64,000 nt of DNA from Pseudomonadota bacterium (GTDB lineage Bacteria; Myxococcota; Myxococcia; Myxococcales; Myxococcaceae), in assembly GCA_023423535.1 (NCBI GenBank), contig JAFAFL010000032.1, forward strand, positions 124,001 through 188,000, written 5' to 3'. Made by a program: the position numbers and the translations under genes. Each line of letters starts with the position of its first letter. Within the stretch, counting starts at the first letter, position 1. Positions 1-9,216 of this stretch are shown in pieces. The notes beneath the pieces were generated by a model. It had not been told where the DNA came from, made no database searches, and was given only the letters and a program-made list of their open reading frames with translations.

Positions 1-340
1 GCTGATGGACGACCAGGTGGCCGCGGCCATGCTCGCCGCCGCCACGCGAGCGCACGCGTACGTGAAGGACATCCCGTTCGAGCTCTTCGTCGAGGACGTG
101 AAGCTGCAGGACGCGGTGGCGGGATGCGTGCTCGTCACCGCGCTCGCCCAGCGGGACCTCAGCGAGCAGCTCATCAACTGGGTGGACGCGCCCTGGTTCC
201 AGCTCGCCGAGGGCGCGGAGTGGCAGCCGAACGGGATTCGCAGCCCGGCGCACCTGCGCGCGCTCTACGAGCACGTGCGCGGCGTCTACCCGCGGCTCAT
301 CGAGGCGCTGCAGAGGTTCGACGACCCGCCGACGGAGTAA
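1..340 (+). CDS. 3' end of a gene of unknown function (truncated by window edge)
   Basis: An open frame enters from the left edge (first full codon at 2) and stops at 338-340. An ATG at 5 exists, but with only four bases before it I cannot tell whether it is the start or an internal Met; an internal position is more likely. The visible 111 residues are acidic and helical-looking, with no signal peptide, membrane segment or metal motif. Third-position G+C is very high, as in the neighbouring genes, supporting real coding. I do not recognise the family. Confidence 0.6.
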   Translation, partial: LMDDQVAAAMLAAATRAHAYVKDIPFELFVEDVKLQDAVAGCVLVTALAQRDLSEQLINWVDAPWFQLAEGAEWQPNGIRSPAHLRALYEHVRGVYPRLIEALQRFDDPPTE

Positions 341-447
341 GCAGCCGGCCAGCCGAGCCTCCTGCCGCCCCTCACTTCCCGCCCGCGCGACGCTCCCTAA
401 CTTCCTCCGCGGCACGCGTCACGCGACGCAGTGGGGGGAACACGCAC

Positions 448-816
448 ATGGGGAAGGTCTTCGCGGCTACGGCCATTGCTGCATTGGGGCTCATCGGATG
501 CGCGGGCGCGCGCGAGGTACGGGTGGAGGACTCGCGCGCGGAGCAGCAGACCGGGTCCACAGTCGTGCTGGCGTCCGCGAGCAGCAGCAGCACCGCCAGG
601 CCGAAGAAGAAGGCGGACGACGCGACGGGCGGCTCGGGCGGCGCCGGGATCGATGAGGCGCTCATCGCGCCCATTGCCGTGAGCAACCGTGGCTGGCTTC
701 TGGACGGGGAGAAGGTGTCCGAGCAGAAGCCAGCGGCGAAGAAGTCCGAAGCGAAGGACAGGGCCGCGCGGCGGGTGCTGCAGCCGGGCGCGGTGAAGGC
801 GGAGCCGGCCGAGTAG
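448..816 (+). CDS. small lipoprotein of unknown function
   Basis: A 122-residue product begins at the ATG at 448, preceded by a purine-rich GGGGGGAA about 8 nt upstream. The same frame is open further upstream (from 124), but that part antisenses nothing and overlaps the preceding gene, so I reject it. Residues 1-18 form a short signal sequence ending in a lipobox (LIGC), so the protein is probably lipid-anchored. The rest is low-complexity, rich in Ser, Ala and Lys, with no recognisable domain. It converges on the next gene with only 6 bp between the two stop codons, inside a perfect 14-bp palindrome. Confidence 0.7.
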   Translation: MGKVFAATAIAALGLIGCAGAREVRVEDSRAEQQTGSTVVLASASSSSTARPKKKADDATGGSGGAGIDEALIAPIAVSNRGWLLDGEKVSEQKPAAKKSEAKDRAARRVLQPGAVKAEPAE

Positions 817-826
817 TCGCGACTAC
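813..826. terminator. perfect palindrome spanning two convergent stop codons
   Basis: GTAGTCGCGACTAC is a perfect 14-bp palindrome. It contains the TAG stop of the plus-strand lipoprotein (814-816) and the complementary TAG stop of the minus-strand peptidase (823-825). It could fold as a short hairpin in transcripts from either side, but there is no T-tract, so a terminator role is only a possibility. Confidence 0.35.
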
Positions 827-2886
827 AGCTCTACGCCGTAGACGAAGGTGGCCTTCGGGGCGCGGAGGGCGCGCTCGGTGATGGTGTCGTGCAGGCGCTT
901 CTGCTCGCCCTGCACGTCCACGTACTTCTTCACCCAGCCCTCTGCACGGGCGCGGTCGCCGCGGGACTTCACGCCCGCCGCCTCGGTGAGCATCGCCTTC
1001 GCCGCCGCCGGCCACTTCTCCAGCGCGATCTCGAAGCAGCCGGTGTCGGTCCCGTTCGCCGCCTTCCCCTCCGCGTTCCAGCGCACGACCTTCGCGTCCA
1101 TCAGCTGCCCGAGCTGGATTGCGGCGAGCTGCGAGTAGGTCCTCGGGTGACGCTCCTCGTCGTACATCCCGCGCGAGATGTGACCGAACGCCCAGAGCAG
1201 GTCGCGCACCGCCGCCAGCTGCGCGTCCCGTTCGGTGATGACGCCGCGATCCTTCAGCCACGTCGTGTAGTAGAGCGCCGCGCCCTGCGCCTTCAGCTCC
1301 TCGAGCATGCTCGCCAGCGGGCCGCCGAAGACTTCGCGATCCACCTTGCCCTTCACCTTGTACTGGTGCGACGGGCCGAGGTTGTGCGCCGCCTCGTGCA
1401 GCACCGTGCTCATCAGCTGCGGCGCCGGGTCGGTGGTGAAGTGCGGCATCACCGACGGGCAGAGCAGCGAGCGCGCGGTGTTCTCCGAAGCCTGGAGGCT
1501 GTCGGGGTCGGTGTAGAAGTTCGTCATCGCCACCGTGCGGCCGCGGCCCTCGTTCGCCACCGGTCCGAAGTTCGGCAGCGACTGGCCGATGGTCGCGCCG
1601 CTCGGCGAGCGCGAGTCACCCGCGTTGAGCACGATGTCGATGAAGTCCGGCAGCGCGAAGGTGACCGTGCGCGCCTTGTACGGCGGGCCCGCGAGCTTCG
1701 CGATCGCCTCCTCCATCTGCGACTTCAGCGGATCGAGCTTCGCCTGCCACTTCAGCGAGTCCGGGTTGATCCGCGCGAAGCTCATGTGGAAGAGCGCCTT
1801 CGTGTTGCAGGGCTCGGCGTAGACCTCGTCCGGTCCGATGCGCAGGTACCACTTCGAGTTCTGCGCGTTCATCTTTGCCCACGCCTCGTCCGCGCGCGGC
1901 CACAGGTTGTCGCGGAAGGACTGCGCCGCCGCGGTGAGGTACGCCTTCAGCGCCGGCTCGCCTTCCGGAAGCGCCGCGGCGGACTCGTCGAGCAGCCGCG
2001 CGAGCTCCGTCATCTCCTCTGCGTACGCCTTCGGGTAGGGCACCGCCTCCAGCTTTCCGCCCGTGCCCTCGCGCACCACCGTGAACGGGCTGGTCAGCGC
2101 CTCGTCGCCCTTCTTCTGCAAGGCCTCGCAGAAGCCCTCCTGCGCGAGCAGCGACTGCGGGTAGAGCCCGCTGACCCGCTGTGCCGGCGGCGACGGAATG
2201 GCGCTGCAGCCCGGCTCGCGCTGCGTCTTCGGCGCGGTGCAGCGGTAGCCCTGGTTGCGGAAGAAGAGCGTCTGGCTCGCGGGATCGTCCTTCGGCACCT
2301 GCGCCGCGAACGCGTCCATCCCCAGCTGCTTCGCGTAGAGCCGCTCGATGAGGTCTGCCGCGCGCAGCATGTTGCGCACGAAGAGTTCCTCTCCCTCGGT
2401 CAGCTCGCCCATCGGCGTCTTCACCAGTGTGGGCCGGCCCTGCGCGAGCTCCTGCACCACCAGCTCACGGCGGCGGCGCTCGGCCTCGCTCAGACCTTCC
2501 GGGAACGTGGGCCCGTTCTTCGCGCGATCGGCGATGGCGCGGTACGCGTCGTCGAACGCAGCGGTGAAACGTCCGTTCTGCACGTACGTGTCCACCGACT
2601 TCACCGGGCCGGGGTTCCAGAACACCGCGACCTCGTCCGGATCGAGCGCGCCGTTGCCGTTCGCGTCGCTCGTCCAGAACAGCGGCAGCGCGAGCTCCAT
2701 CGCCAGCCGGTTGAAGTCCATCCGCGGGACCGTGTTCGTCTCCAGCGGCGGAGGCTTCGCGGCCTCGGTGCCTGAAGTCTCGGTGGGAGGGGGGGGCGGC
2801 TCGGCGGCGGGCGGGACCTTCTTCGCGCAGCCCGCTGCACAGAGCGCAGCGGCGACGACGAGCGGCATGGAGAGTGGATGGCGCAT
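823..2886 (-). CDS. HExxH zinc metallopeptidase-like lipoprotein, M49 (dipeptidyl peptidase III)-like, with an EF-hand loop
   Basis: The 687-residue product starts at ATG 2886; a 12-residue upstream extension is less likely because the signal peptide begins right at this Met. A hydrophobic leader ends in a lipobox (AAGC) near residue 20, followed by a Pro/Glu-rich linker. A canonical EF-hand calcium loop (DANGNGALDPDE) lies near residue 75. The catalytic-looking motif HEAAHNLGPSHQY is near residue 500, with a downstream EELKAQ that may supply the third zinc ligand, as in M49 peptidases where HExxxH or HExxH is followed by a Glu-containing helix. The family assignment is by motif and overall layout only. 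The gene starts 56 nt after the stop of the RND pump, so it may be the last gene of the efflux transcript. Confidence 0.7.
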   Translation of the reverse strand: MRHPLSMPLVVAAALCAAGCAKKVPPAAEPPPPPTETSGTEAAKPPPLETNTVPRMDFNRLAMELALPLFWTSDANGNGALDPDEVAVFWNPGPVKSVDTYVQNGRFTAAFDDAYRAIADRAKNGPTFPEGLSEAERRRRELVVQELAQGRPTLVKTPMGELTEGEELFVRNMLRAADLIERLYAKQLGMDAFAAQVPKDDPASQTLFFRNQGYRCTAPKTQREPGCSAIPSPPAQRVSGLYPQSLLAQEGFCEALQKKGDEALTSPFTVVREGTGGKLEAVPYPKAYAEEMTELARLLDESAAALPEGEPALKAYLTAAAQSFRDNLWPRADEAWAKMNAQNSKWYLRIGPDEVYAEPCNTKALFHMSFARINPDSLKWQAKLDPLKSQMEEAIAKLAGPPYKARTVTFALPDFIDIVLNAGDSRSPSGATIGQSLPNFGPVANEGRGRTVAMTNFYTDPDSLQASENTARSLLCPSVMPHFTTDPAPQLMSTVLHEAAHNLGPSHQYKVKGKVDREVFGGPLASMLEELKAQGAALYYTTWLKDRGVITERDAQLAAVRDLLWAFGHISRGMYDEERHPRTYSQLAAIQLGQLMDAKVVRWNAEGKAANGTDTGCFEIALEKWPAAAKAMLTEAAGVKSRGDRARAEGWVKKYVDVQGEQKRLHDTITERALRAPKATFVYGVEL

Positions 2887-2942
2887 GCCGCGTCTTTCAG
2901 CGGAGGCGCGCGGACGTGTCAACGAGGCCGTTGCGCCGGCGC

Positions 2943-5900
2943 TCAGTGCGGCGCAGGGGGCGGTTCGGTGGCGGGCTTCGCCCCGTGACCCTGTCCCGGC
3001 GCGTGCCCTTTTCCCGGCGCATGTCCCGCCGCGTGCCCGTGCAGCAGCGGCGGCTTGTCCCCGCGCACTCGCCGCATCAGGCGGTCCCGAAGTCCCGCGA
3101 GCATGTCGTACGCGGTGGGAATGACGAGCAGGGTGAGGAAGGTGGAGGTGATGACGCCGCCGATGACCGCGCGCCCGAGTGGTGCGCGGAAGTCACCGCC
3201 CTCGCCGCCGCCGAGCGCCACCGGGAGCATGCCGGCGATGATCGCGATGCTCGTCATGAGGATGGGCCGCAGTCGCGTGCCTCCTGCTTCGACGATTGCC
3301 TCTCGCCGCGACATGCCCGCGCTCTCCGACCACTTGGCGAAGTCGATGAGCAGGATCGCGTTCTTCGCCACGATGCCCATCAAGAGGATGACGCCGATCA
3401 TGCTCATTAGGTTCAGCGTCGAGCCCGTCACCAGCAGCGCGAGCATCACGCCGATGAGCGAGAGCGGCAGCGAGATCATGATCGGGACCGGATCGAGGAA
3501 CGACCCGAACTGGATCACGAGGATCATGTACATGAGCATCACCGCCACACCGAGCGCGACGAAGATGCGGCCGAACACCTCCTGCTGGCTCTCCGTCTCG
3601 CCGCCCTGGCTGATCTCGTAGCCGGGCGGCAGCGAGATCCCCGCGATGCGCTGCTGGATGCCCTGCACCACCTGCGTGAGCGGTACGCCCTCCGTGTTCG
3701 CGCCCACGGTGACGATGCGGCGGCGATCGAGGTGGCTGATCATCGCGGGCCCGGTGCCCTCTTCGATTCGCGCGACCTGACCGAGCGGCAGCGTCGCCGG
3801 CTGATTCTCCGGGCCCATCACCACCAGGGGCAGCGAAGCGAGATCCGACGGCCGCGTGCGCGCTTCCGGTGCGAGGCGGACCATCACGTCGCGCGTCTCT
3901 CCGCCGGGATCGATCCAGTCGCCCACGTCGAGCCCCGCGAACGCCGGCCGCAGCGCCTGTGCGATCTGTCCCACCGTCACGCCGAGGTTGCCGGCGAGCT
4001 CGCGGTCCACCGTCACCTCCAGCTCCGGCTTCTGCCCCTTCGAGGAGAGGCCCACGTCCACCGCTCCGGGCACCTGCCTCGTGGCGGCGGCGACCTCGTC
4101 CGCGATCCGGTTGAGCGTGTCGAGATCCGGTCCGGTCACCTCCACCTGGATCTGCTTCTGCGGCCCGAAGCCTCCGGTCTGCAGCGACACGGTCACGCCG
4201 CCAATGCGCTTCACCCGCTCGCGCAGCGCGAAGGAGATGTCGTGCTGGCTGCGGTCGCGCTCCTTCTTCGGCTCGAGGCGCACGTACACCTCCGCCTCGT
4301 CCACCGCGTCGCCCTGACCGCCGACCGTGGTGTAGGTGTAGAGGACCTCCGGAAAGTCGCGCGCCATCCGCGAGGCCTCGGCTGCCTTCAGCCGCATGTA
4401 CTCGAGGTTCGAGCCCGGCGGTGACTCGAGCCGGATGCTGAACTCGGAGCGATCCTGCAGCGGGAAGAACTCGCCGCCCACGAGGCCCGTGGCAGGCATG
4501 GCCAGCGCGGCGATGAACGAACCGGTCGCGATCGCGATCATCGCCAGCCGGTGGTTCAGCGCCCAGCGGATGACGGACTTGTAGTGGAGCGTCTGCCGGT
4601 CGAACCAGCGGTTGAAGATGTCCAGCTTGCGAGCGACCCAGGACTTCTTCCCGCCCTGCACTTCGGGGTCCGGCCAGAGCGCGGAGAGCATCGGGTCGAG
4701 CGAGAAGGAGACGAACAGCGACACCAGCACCGACGCGGCGATGGTCAGCGCGAACGGCGCCATCCACTGCTCGGCGATGCCGCCCATGAAGGCGATGGGC
4801 ACGAACACCACCACGATGGAGAAGGTCGTCGCCGCCACCGCGAGGCCGATCTCCGCGGTCCCTTCGCGCGAGGCGGTGACGTGATCCTTCCCCATCTCCA
4901 TGTGCCGCACGATGTTCTCTCGGACCACAATCGCGTCGTCGATGAGGATGCCGATCGCCAGCGACAGGCCGAGCAGCGACATCGAGTTCAGCGTGAAGCC
5001 GAAGGCCCACACCGCGACGAACGACGCGAGCACCGACACCGGCAGGGCGAGCCCGGTGATCACCGTCGAGCGCCACGAGGAGAGGAAGATGAAGACCACC
5101 AGCACGGTGAGCATCGCGCCCTCGAGCAGCGTCTTCTGCACGTCCGTCACCGACTCCTCGACCCGCACGCCCGCGTCGCGAACGACGGTGAGCTGAGCGC
5201 CTTCGGGGAGCGTCCGCTGCACGCCCTCGATGCGCTCGCGGATGCGTTCGGCAACGGCGGTGGTGCTCGCGTTGGTGGCCTTCTTGATGTCGATGCCCAC
5301 CGCGCGCTCGCCGTTGAAGAGCGTGATCGACCGGGGCTCTTCGGTGCCGTCCTTCGCCTTCGCCACGTCGCCGAGCCGGATGACGCGGCCGCCCACCGTG
5401 GCCACGACCAGCTGCTCGAAGTCACGCGGAGTCTCCAGCCTTCCGCGCAGCCGGATGGTGCGCTCGTCGTGCGTCCCAGTGACGCGTCCCACCGGCGCCG
5501 CGAGGTTCTGCGCCTGCACCGCCTGCGCGACCTGCGCCACGGAGATCCCCGCCGCCTGCAGCGCGTTCGGATCGAGCTCGATCGTCAGCTCCCGCTCCAC
5601 GCCGCCGACGACGGTCACGTCCGCCACGCCGTTGATCCCGCGCAGCTCCGACACCACGCCCGGATCCGCTACCCGCGTCAGCTCCGCCGCACTCAGGCGA
5701 TCCGAAGAGAGCGTGAGCGAGACGATGGGCAGGTCCTGCGGATCGAACCGCGTGAGGATGGGCTCCTCCATCTCCGGCGGAAGGTCCGCGCGGATCTCCG
5801 AGATCTTGTCGCGGATGTCCTGCGACGCCTGCTGCACGTCCTTCTCGAAGTCGAAGAGGACGGTGATGATCGCGAAGCTGTCCATCGACGTGGAGTTGAT

Positions 5901-6137
5901 GTCGTCCACGCCGCTGATCGCCGCGAACGCCTCCTCCATCCGGTCCACCACCTCGCGCTCCACCGTCTCCGGGGAGGCGCCGGGGTAGGGCACCGACACG
6001 TTGACCACCGGCGGGTTCACCTCGGGGAACTCGTCGGTATCGAGGATGAACAGCGAGATGCCGCCGAAGACCACCAGCGACAGCATCACCACGATGGTGA
6101 CGACGGGGTTCCGGATCGCGAAGTCGGAGATCCACAT
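2943..6137 (-). CDS. RND-family efflux pump, inner-membrane permease (HAE1/AcrB-like)
   Basis: The 1,064-residue length is normal for AcrB-type pumps, which export drugs or lipophiles by proton antiport through a tripartite complex. The N-terminus (WISDFAIRNPVVTIVVML) is the typical first membrane helix. The first periplasmic loop, the TM4 proton-relay pair Asp-Asp (GILIDDAIVV, near residue 398) and the TM10 lysine (GIVAKNAILLIDFA) are all present. This pattern fits HAE1 rather than heavy-metal RND pumps. The last ~35 residues form an unusual His/Gly/Pro tail with repeated GHAPG units, not part of the standard fold. The start is 12 nt after the stop of the adaptor gene, the third gene of the operon channel-adaptor-pump. 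Confidence 0.95.
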   Translation of the reverse strand: MWISDFAIRNPVVTIVVMLSLVVFGGISLFILDTDEFPEVNPPVVNVSVPYPGASPETVEREVVDRMEEAFAAISGVDDINSTSMDSFAIITVLFDFEKDVQQASQDIRDKISEIRADLPPEMEEPILTRFDPQDLPIVSLTLSSDRLSAAELTRVADPGVVSELRGINGVADVTVVGGVERELTIELDPNALQAAGISVAQVAQAVQAQNLAAPVGRVTGTHDERTIRLRGRLETPRDFEQLVVATVGGRVIRLGDVAKAKDGTEEPRSITLFNGERAVGIDIKKATNASTTAVAERIRERIEGVQRTLPEGAQLTVVRDAGVRVEESVTDVQKTLLEGAMLTVLVVFIFLSSWRSTVITGLALPVSVLASFVAVWAFGFTLNSMSLLGLSLAIGILIDDAIVVRENIVRHMEMGKDHVTASREGTAEIGLAVAATTFSIVVVFVPIAFMGGIAEQWMAPFALTIAASVLVSLFVSFSLDPMLSALWPDPEVQGGKKSWVARKLDIFNRWFDRQTLHYKSVIRWALNHRLAMIAIATGSFIAALAMPATGLVGGEFFPLQDRSEFSIRLESPPGSNLEYMRLKAAEASRMARDFPEVLYTYTTVGGQGDAVDEAEVYVRLEPKKERDRSQHDISFALRERVKRIGGVTVSLQTGGFGPQKQIQVEVTGPDLDTLNRIADEVAAATRQVPGAVDVGLSSKGQKPELEVTVDRELAGNLGVTVGQIAQALRPAFAGLDVGDWIDPGGETRDVMVRLAPEARTRPSDLASLPLVVMGPENQPATLPLGQVARIEEGTGPAMISHLDRRRIVTVGANTEGVPLTQVVQGIQQRIAGISLPPGYEISQGGETESQQEVFGRIFVALGVAVMLMYMILVIQFGSFLDPVPIMISLPLSLIGVMLALLVTGSTLNLMSMIGVILLMGIVAKNAILLIDFAKWSESAGMSRREAIVEAGGTRLRPILMTSIAIIAGMLPVALGGGEGGDFRAPLGRAVIGGVITSTFLTLLVIPTAYDMLAGLRDRLMRRVRGDKPPLLHGHAAGHAPGKGHAPGQGHGAKPATEPPPAPH

Positions 6138-6149
6138 GGTCGGTCTCCG

Positions 6150-7328
6150 CTACGGCGCTGCAGGTTTGTCCGCGCCGTTCTGGGGCGGCTGCGGCTGCGG
6201 CTGTGTCGGCACTTGCACCTGCACCGGCGTTCCCGGAGTGAGCGAACGCGCCGCGCCGGTGAGCACCACGTCACCTTCCTGCAGCCCGCCCTCCACCTGC
6301 ACCCGCTCGGATTGCTCGTCGCGCAGGCCGAGCTTCACCTCCACCCGCTCGACCTTGCCGTCCTTCACCCGCGAGACCCAGGCTTCACCCGCCGCCTCCT
6401 CGACCGCGGCCTCGGGCACGACGAGCGCATTGCGCGTCTCCGCGGCGATGCGGCCCTCCGCGAAGAGCCCCGAGAGCAACCGGCCACCGGGGTTGGGGAT
6501 CGACACCAGCACGGTGATCTGCCGCGTCACCGGATCCGCGGCGGGCGCGATGCGTTCGATCTTCCCGGCGAAGCGGTGGTCGCCGAGACCCCGCACGGTG
6601 AACTGCACCGGCTTGCCCACCTGCAGCGCCGAGAGTGCGTCGGAGGGCACCTGCGCGCTGAGCCGGAGGCTGGAGGGATCGATGATCGTGAACAGCGGCG
6701 CGCCCGGCGCCACCACGTCGCCTTCGTTCACCGCGCGTTCGGACACCACGCCGGAGATCGGCGCCTCCAGCGTCGTCGAGCCCACCTGCTTCTGCGTCTG
6801 CGCCATCTGCGCGCGCGCCTGATCGAGCCTCGCCCGCGCGGTCACCGCCTGGCTCTCCGCGGTCTCGAGGTTCGTCTGTGCCAGCGCGCCTGCTTCCACC
6901 AGCCTGCGCGTTCGCTGCACCTGGCGTTCGGCGAGCTGCAGGTCTCCCTCCGCCGCCGCGAGCGACGACTGCGCGGAGGAGAGCGCGTCCCGCAGCGCGC
7001 GATCCTCGATCCGCCCCAGCAGCCGTCCCTTCTTCACCGACTCACCGAGCTCCACGTTCACCTCGGTCACCGCGCCGGAGACCTCGGCTCTGACGCGCGC
7101 CTGCTGCTCGGCCTCGAGCGTGCCGGCGATGCGCGGACCGGTCTCGAGCTGCGTCTGCTCCGCGCGCGCGGTGCTCTCGGGCCCCACCAGCATCGGCCCT
7201 GCGTCGGCGCTTCCGGTCTCGGCGGGCTCGCCGTTGGGTCTGCAGCCGCCCGTGAAGCTCACCGCGACGAGACACAGCGCGAGGCCGATGCCGCGCCGCC
7301 CAGCCCAGGCCACTTTTTCGTGCGTCAT
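6150..7328 (-). CDS. RND efflux periplasmic adaptor (membrane fusion protein), lipoprotein
   Basis: This 392-residue adaptor bridges the RND pump and the outer-membrane channel. A basic leader and hydrophobic segment end in a lipobox (TGGC, near residue 29), followed by the biotinyl-lipoyl half-motif, a long Ala/Glu/Gln-rich coiled-coil hairpin (roughly residues 95-165), and the beta-barrel and membrane-proximal domains. I chose ATG 7328, which shares one base with the TGA stop of the channel gene (TGATG), indicating translational coupling; a GTG one codon upstream is the alternative. Substrate cannot be inferred. Confidence 0.93.
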   Translation of the reverse strand: MTHEKVAWAGRRGIGLALCLVAVSFTGGCRPNGEPAETGSADAGPMLVGPESTARAEQTQLETGPRIAGTLEAEQQARVRAEVSGAVTEVNVELGESVKKGRLLGRIEDRALRDALSSAQSSLAAAEGDLQLAERQVQRTRRLVEAGALAQTNLETAESQAVTARARLDQARAQMAQTQKQVGSTTLEAPISGVVSERAVNEGDVVAPGAPLFTIIDPSSLRLSAQVPSDALSALQVGKPVQFTVRGLGDHRFAGKIERIAPAADPVTRQITVLVSIPNPGGRLLSGLFAEGRIAAETRNALVVPEAAVEEAAGEAWVSRVKDGKVERVEVKLGLRDEQSERVQVEGGLQEGDVVLTGAARSLTPGTPVQVQVPTQPQPQPPQNGADKPAAP

Positions 7329-8935
7329 CACCGCCCACTCCCCGGAAAGCCACCCTGTGCCCCTTGCGCAGCGCCGCTCGCTGGAACCGCGCTTCCCGCA
7401 GCCGAGGCGCCTTCACTCATCCCGCCCATGCTCGTTCCGGCTGCGCTGGCCCCAGCCGCTTGAGAAGAAGCCCCGCCCGCTGCCCCGCCCGATCCCGTCA
7501 CCGTCAGCGGCAGGTGCGGCAGGAGCGCGAGCCGGATCCTCGCCAGCTGGAGATCGCGTGCCGCGCGGGCACGGTTCGCCTGCGCCTGATCGAGGAGGAT
7601 CCGCGCATCGGAGAGTTCGAGCTGCGTGGAGATGCCCTCGCTGTAGCGAATCGTCGCGATCTCGAACGCGCGCGTGGCCTGCTCCACCGTGCCCGCGCTC
7701 GCCTTCCACGCGGACATCGCGGCGGCGAGCTGTTGGGCCGCGCTCTCGGTGTCGAGCTGCACGAACTCTTCCGTCTGCCGTAGCCGGAGCTGTGCCTCCG
7801 CGAGGTCCGCGCGCGCAGACGCGATGTCACCGGAGACGCGGAAGCCGGAGAAGATCGGCACCTGGAGGACGACGCCCACCGTCCAGTTCGTGCGCCAGTC
7901 GCCGAAGTCCGGCAGCACCGTGTCCGGGTAGTTCACGAGGCCGTAGTTCGACACGAGGTCGAGCTGCGGCAGGTGCCCCGAACGCGCGATCCGCAGCGCC
8001 GTCTCGCGCTGCTCCACCGCCTGCGCTGCCTGACGAACGGGGATGCGCGGGTCCTCGCTCTCCGCGGGAACGTCCGCCACTTCCCTCGCCACGCCGCTGA
8101 GTTCGCGCAGCGCGCCCTCTTCGAGATCGCTGGTGAGGGTGATCCCCTGCGCGGACGGGATCTCCAGCAGTTGCTTGAGCCGCAGCATCGCCAGCTCGCG
8201 TTCGACCCGCCGCTGCACCACCGCAGGCCGCTGGTTGTCGGCGGTGACGCGCGCGCGCAGCAGATCGAACTCGGGGCGGGTGCCCTCCGCGCGACCGGAG
8301 GCGATCTGGTCGGCGGTCTCCTCTGCCTGCTTCAGCGTGGCCTCGGCAATGGTCAGCAGACGGTCCGAGAGCACCGCGTCGTAGTAGGCCTGCGCCGCCT
8401 CGAGCACCGCGCTCGCCCGCGCCTGCTGCACGCCGAGCTCCGCGCTGCGCTCGCCGATACGGGCAAGTCGCATGCGCGCGGTGGTGCGGCCACCGGCGTA
8501 GAGGTTCTGCGACAGCGAGAGCCCGGCGCGCCAGATGTGCTCGCGGCCGAAGGGCAGCTCGCTGAAGACCGCGGAGCCTCCCCCAATCCCTCCGGTGCCT
8601 CCGTTCTGGCCGTCCGGCGCGCCTCCACCTTCAGGCGGCGTGTCGAAGAGCGCGTCGAACTCGGAGGCGAGGGTGCGGTCGTAGCTCACGCTGCCGTTGA
8701 GCTGCGGCAACCACTCGCTGAACGCGCGCGTCCTCTCCGCCTCTGCCCGTGCGATCCCGGTGCGGGCGATGGCCACCGATTCGCCGCGTGCCTCCGCGAC
8801 CCGCATCGCCTGCTCGATGCTGATGGAGATGGGCGCCGGCGCCGGCGCCTGGGCGAAGGCGTGCCCGCCCTGCAGCAACGTGACGAACGCGATGACAGCG
8901 CCGAGCCCGAGCAGGCGTGAGCCGGCTTCCCTCAC
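7328..8935 (-). CDS. TolC-family outer-membrane efflux channel
   Basis: A GTG start at 8935 has a GGAGG Shine-Dalgarno 7 nt upstream, and the signal peptide (ending AFAQ, about 28 residues) begins right after it. The frame is open for 63 more codons upstream but that part is Arg/Pro-rich and has no such features. The 535-residue product has the two tandem outer-membrane efflux repeats: long Ala/Glu/Arg helices (for example SAELGVQQARASAVLEAAQAYY) and a beta-strand segment after each. The C-terminal ~60 residues are Gly/Ala/Ser-rich. First gene of the three-gene efflux operon. Confidence 0.92.
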   Translation of the reverse strand: MREAGSRLLGLGAVIAFVTLLQGGHAFAQAPAPAPISISIEQAMRVAEARGESVAIARTGIARAEAERTRAFSEWLPQLNGSVSYDRTLASEFDALFDTPPEGGGAPDGQNGGTGGIGGGSAVFSELPFGREHIWRAGLSLSQNLYAGGRTTARMRLARIGERSAELGVQQARASAVLEAAQAYYDAVLSDRLLTIAEATLKQAEETADQIASGRAEGTRPEFDLLRARVTADNQRPAVVQRRVERELAMLRLKQLLEIPSAQGITLTSDLEEGALRELSGVAREVADVPAESEDPRIPVRQAAQAVEQRETALRIARSGHLPQLDLVSNYGLVNYPDTVLPDFGDWRTNWTVGVVLQVPIFSGFRVSGDIASARADLAEAQLRLRQTEEFVQLDTESAAQQLAAAMSAWKASAGTVEQATRAFEIATIRYSEGISTQLELSDARILLDQAQANRARAARDLQLARIRLALLPHLPLTVTGSGGAAGGASSQAAGASAAGTSMGGMSEGASAAGSAVPASGAAQGAQGGFPGSGR

Positions 8936-9216
8936 GGCGAGCCCTCCTGCGGAGCGATGCCCTTCACGAGACCTCCCGTCGTCGGACCGAAGGCGTAGGC
9001 GAGCGGATGGGGCGCGTCGATGCGGCCGGTGCTGCTGCCCTGGAGGACCGACCGGAAGAGGACGGTGGAGGCGACCGGAAGTCTCTGCGTGAAGGCCGGC
9101 GCGTGACGGACGCGGACTCTCCACCGAACGGTTCGGCCGAGCCCGCGAACGAACGAGTCGCGGCCCGGGCGCTGGCGTGGCGCCTGAGACCGCGACTCGA
9201 CCTGCTCAACGAAACG
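8936..9216. other. intergenic region upstream of the efflux operon
   Basis: The longest gene-free interval in the window (281 bp). It should carry the promoter of the channel-adaptor-pump operon, whose start is at 8935 on the minus strand. The only clear symmetrical element is CCGAACGGTTCGG at 9124-9136, two 6-bp arms around one base, of the kind bound by dimeric repressors. I see no convincing -35/-10 pair, tRNA or terminator. Confidence 0.35.
9124..9136. promoter_or_regulatory. candidate operator: inverted repeat upstream of efflux operon
   Basis: CCGAAC-G-GTTCGG is a perfect inverted repeat with 6-bp arms, about 190 bp upstream of the GTG start of the efflux operon. Efflux operons are often controlled by dimeric repressors, but no regulator gene is adjacent, so this is weak evidence. 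Confidence 0.25.

Noticed and set aside
4551..7463. A 970-codon plus-strand frame opposite the RND pump and adaptor
   Set aside because: Same GC-driven artefact; opposite-strand genes have clear family signatures.
8936..9124. N-terminal extension of the TolC-family gene to an ATG at 9124
   Set aside because: The extra 63 residues are Arg/Pro-rich and would bury the signal peptide; GTG 8935 has a good GGAGG ribosome site and the leader starts there.
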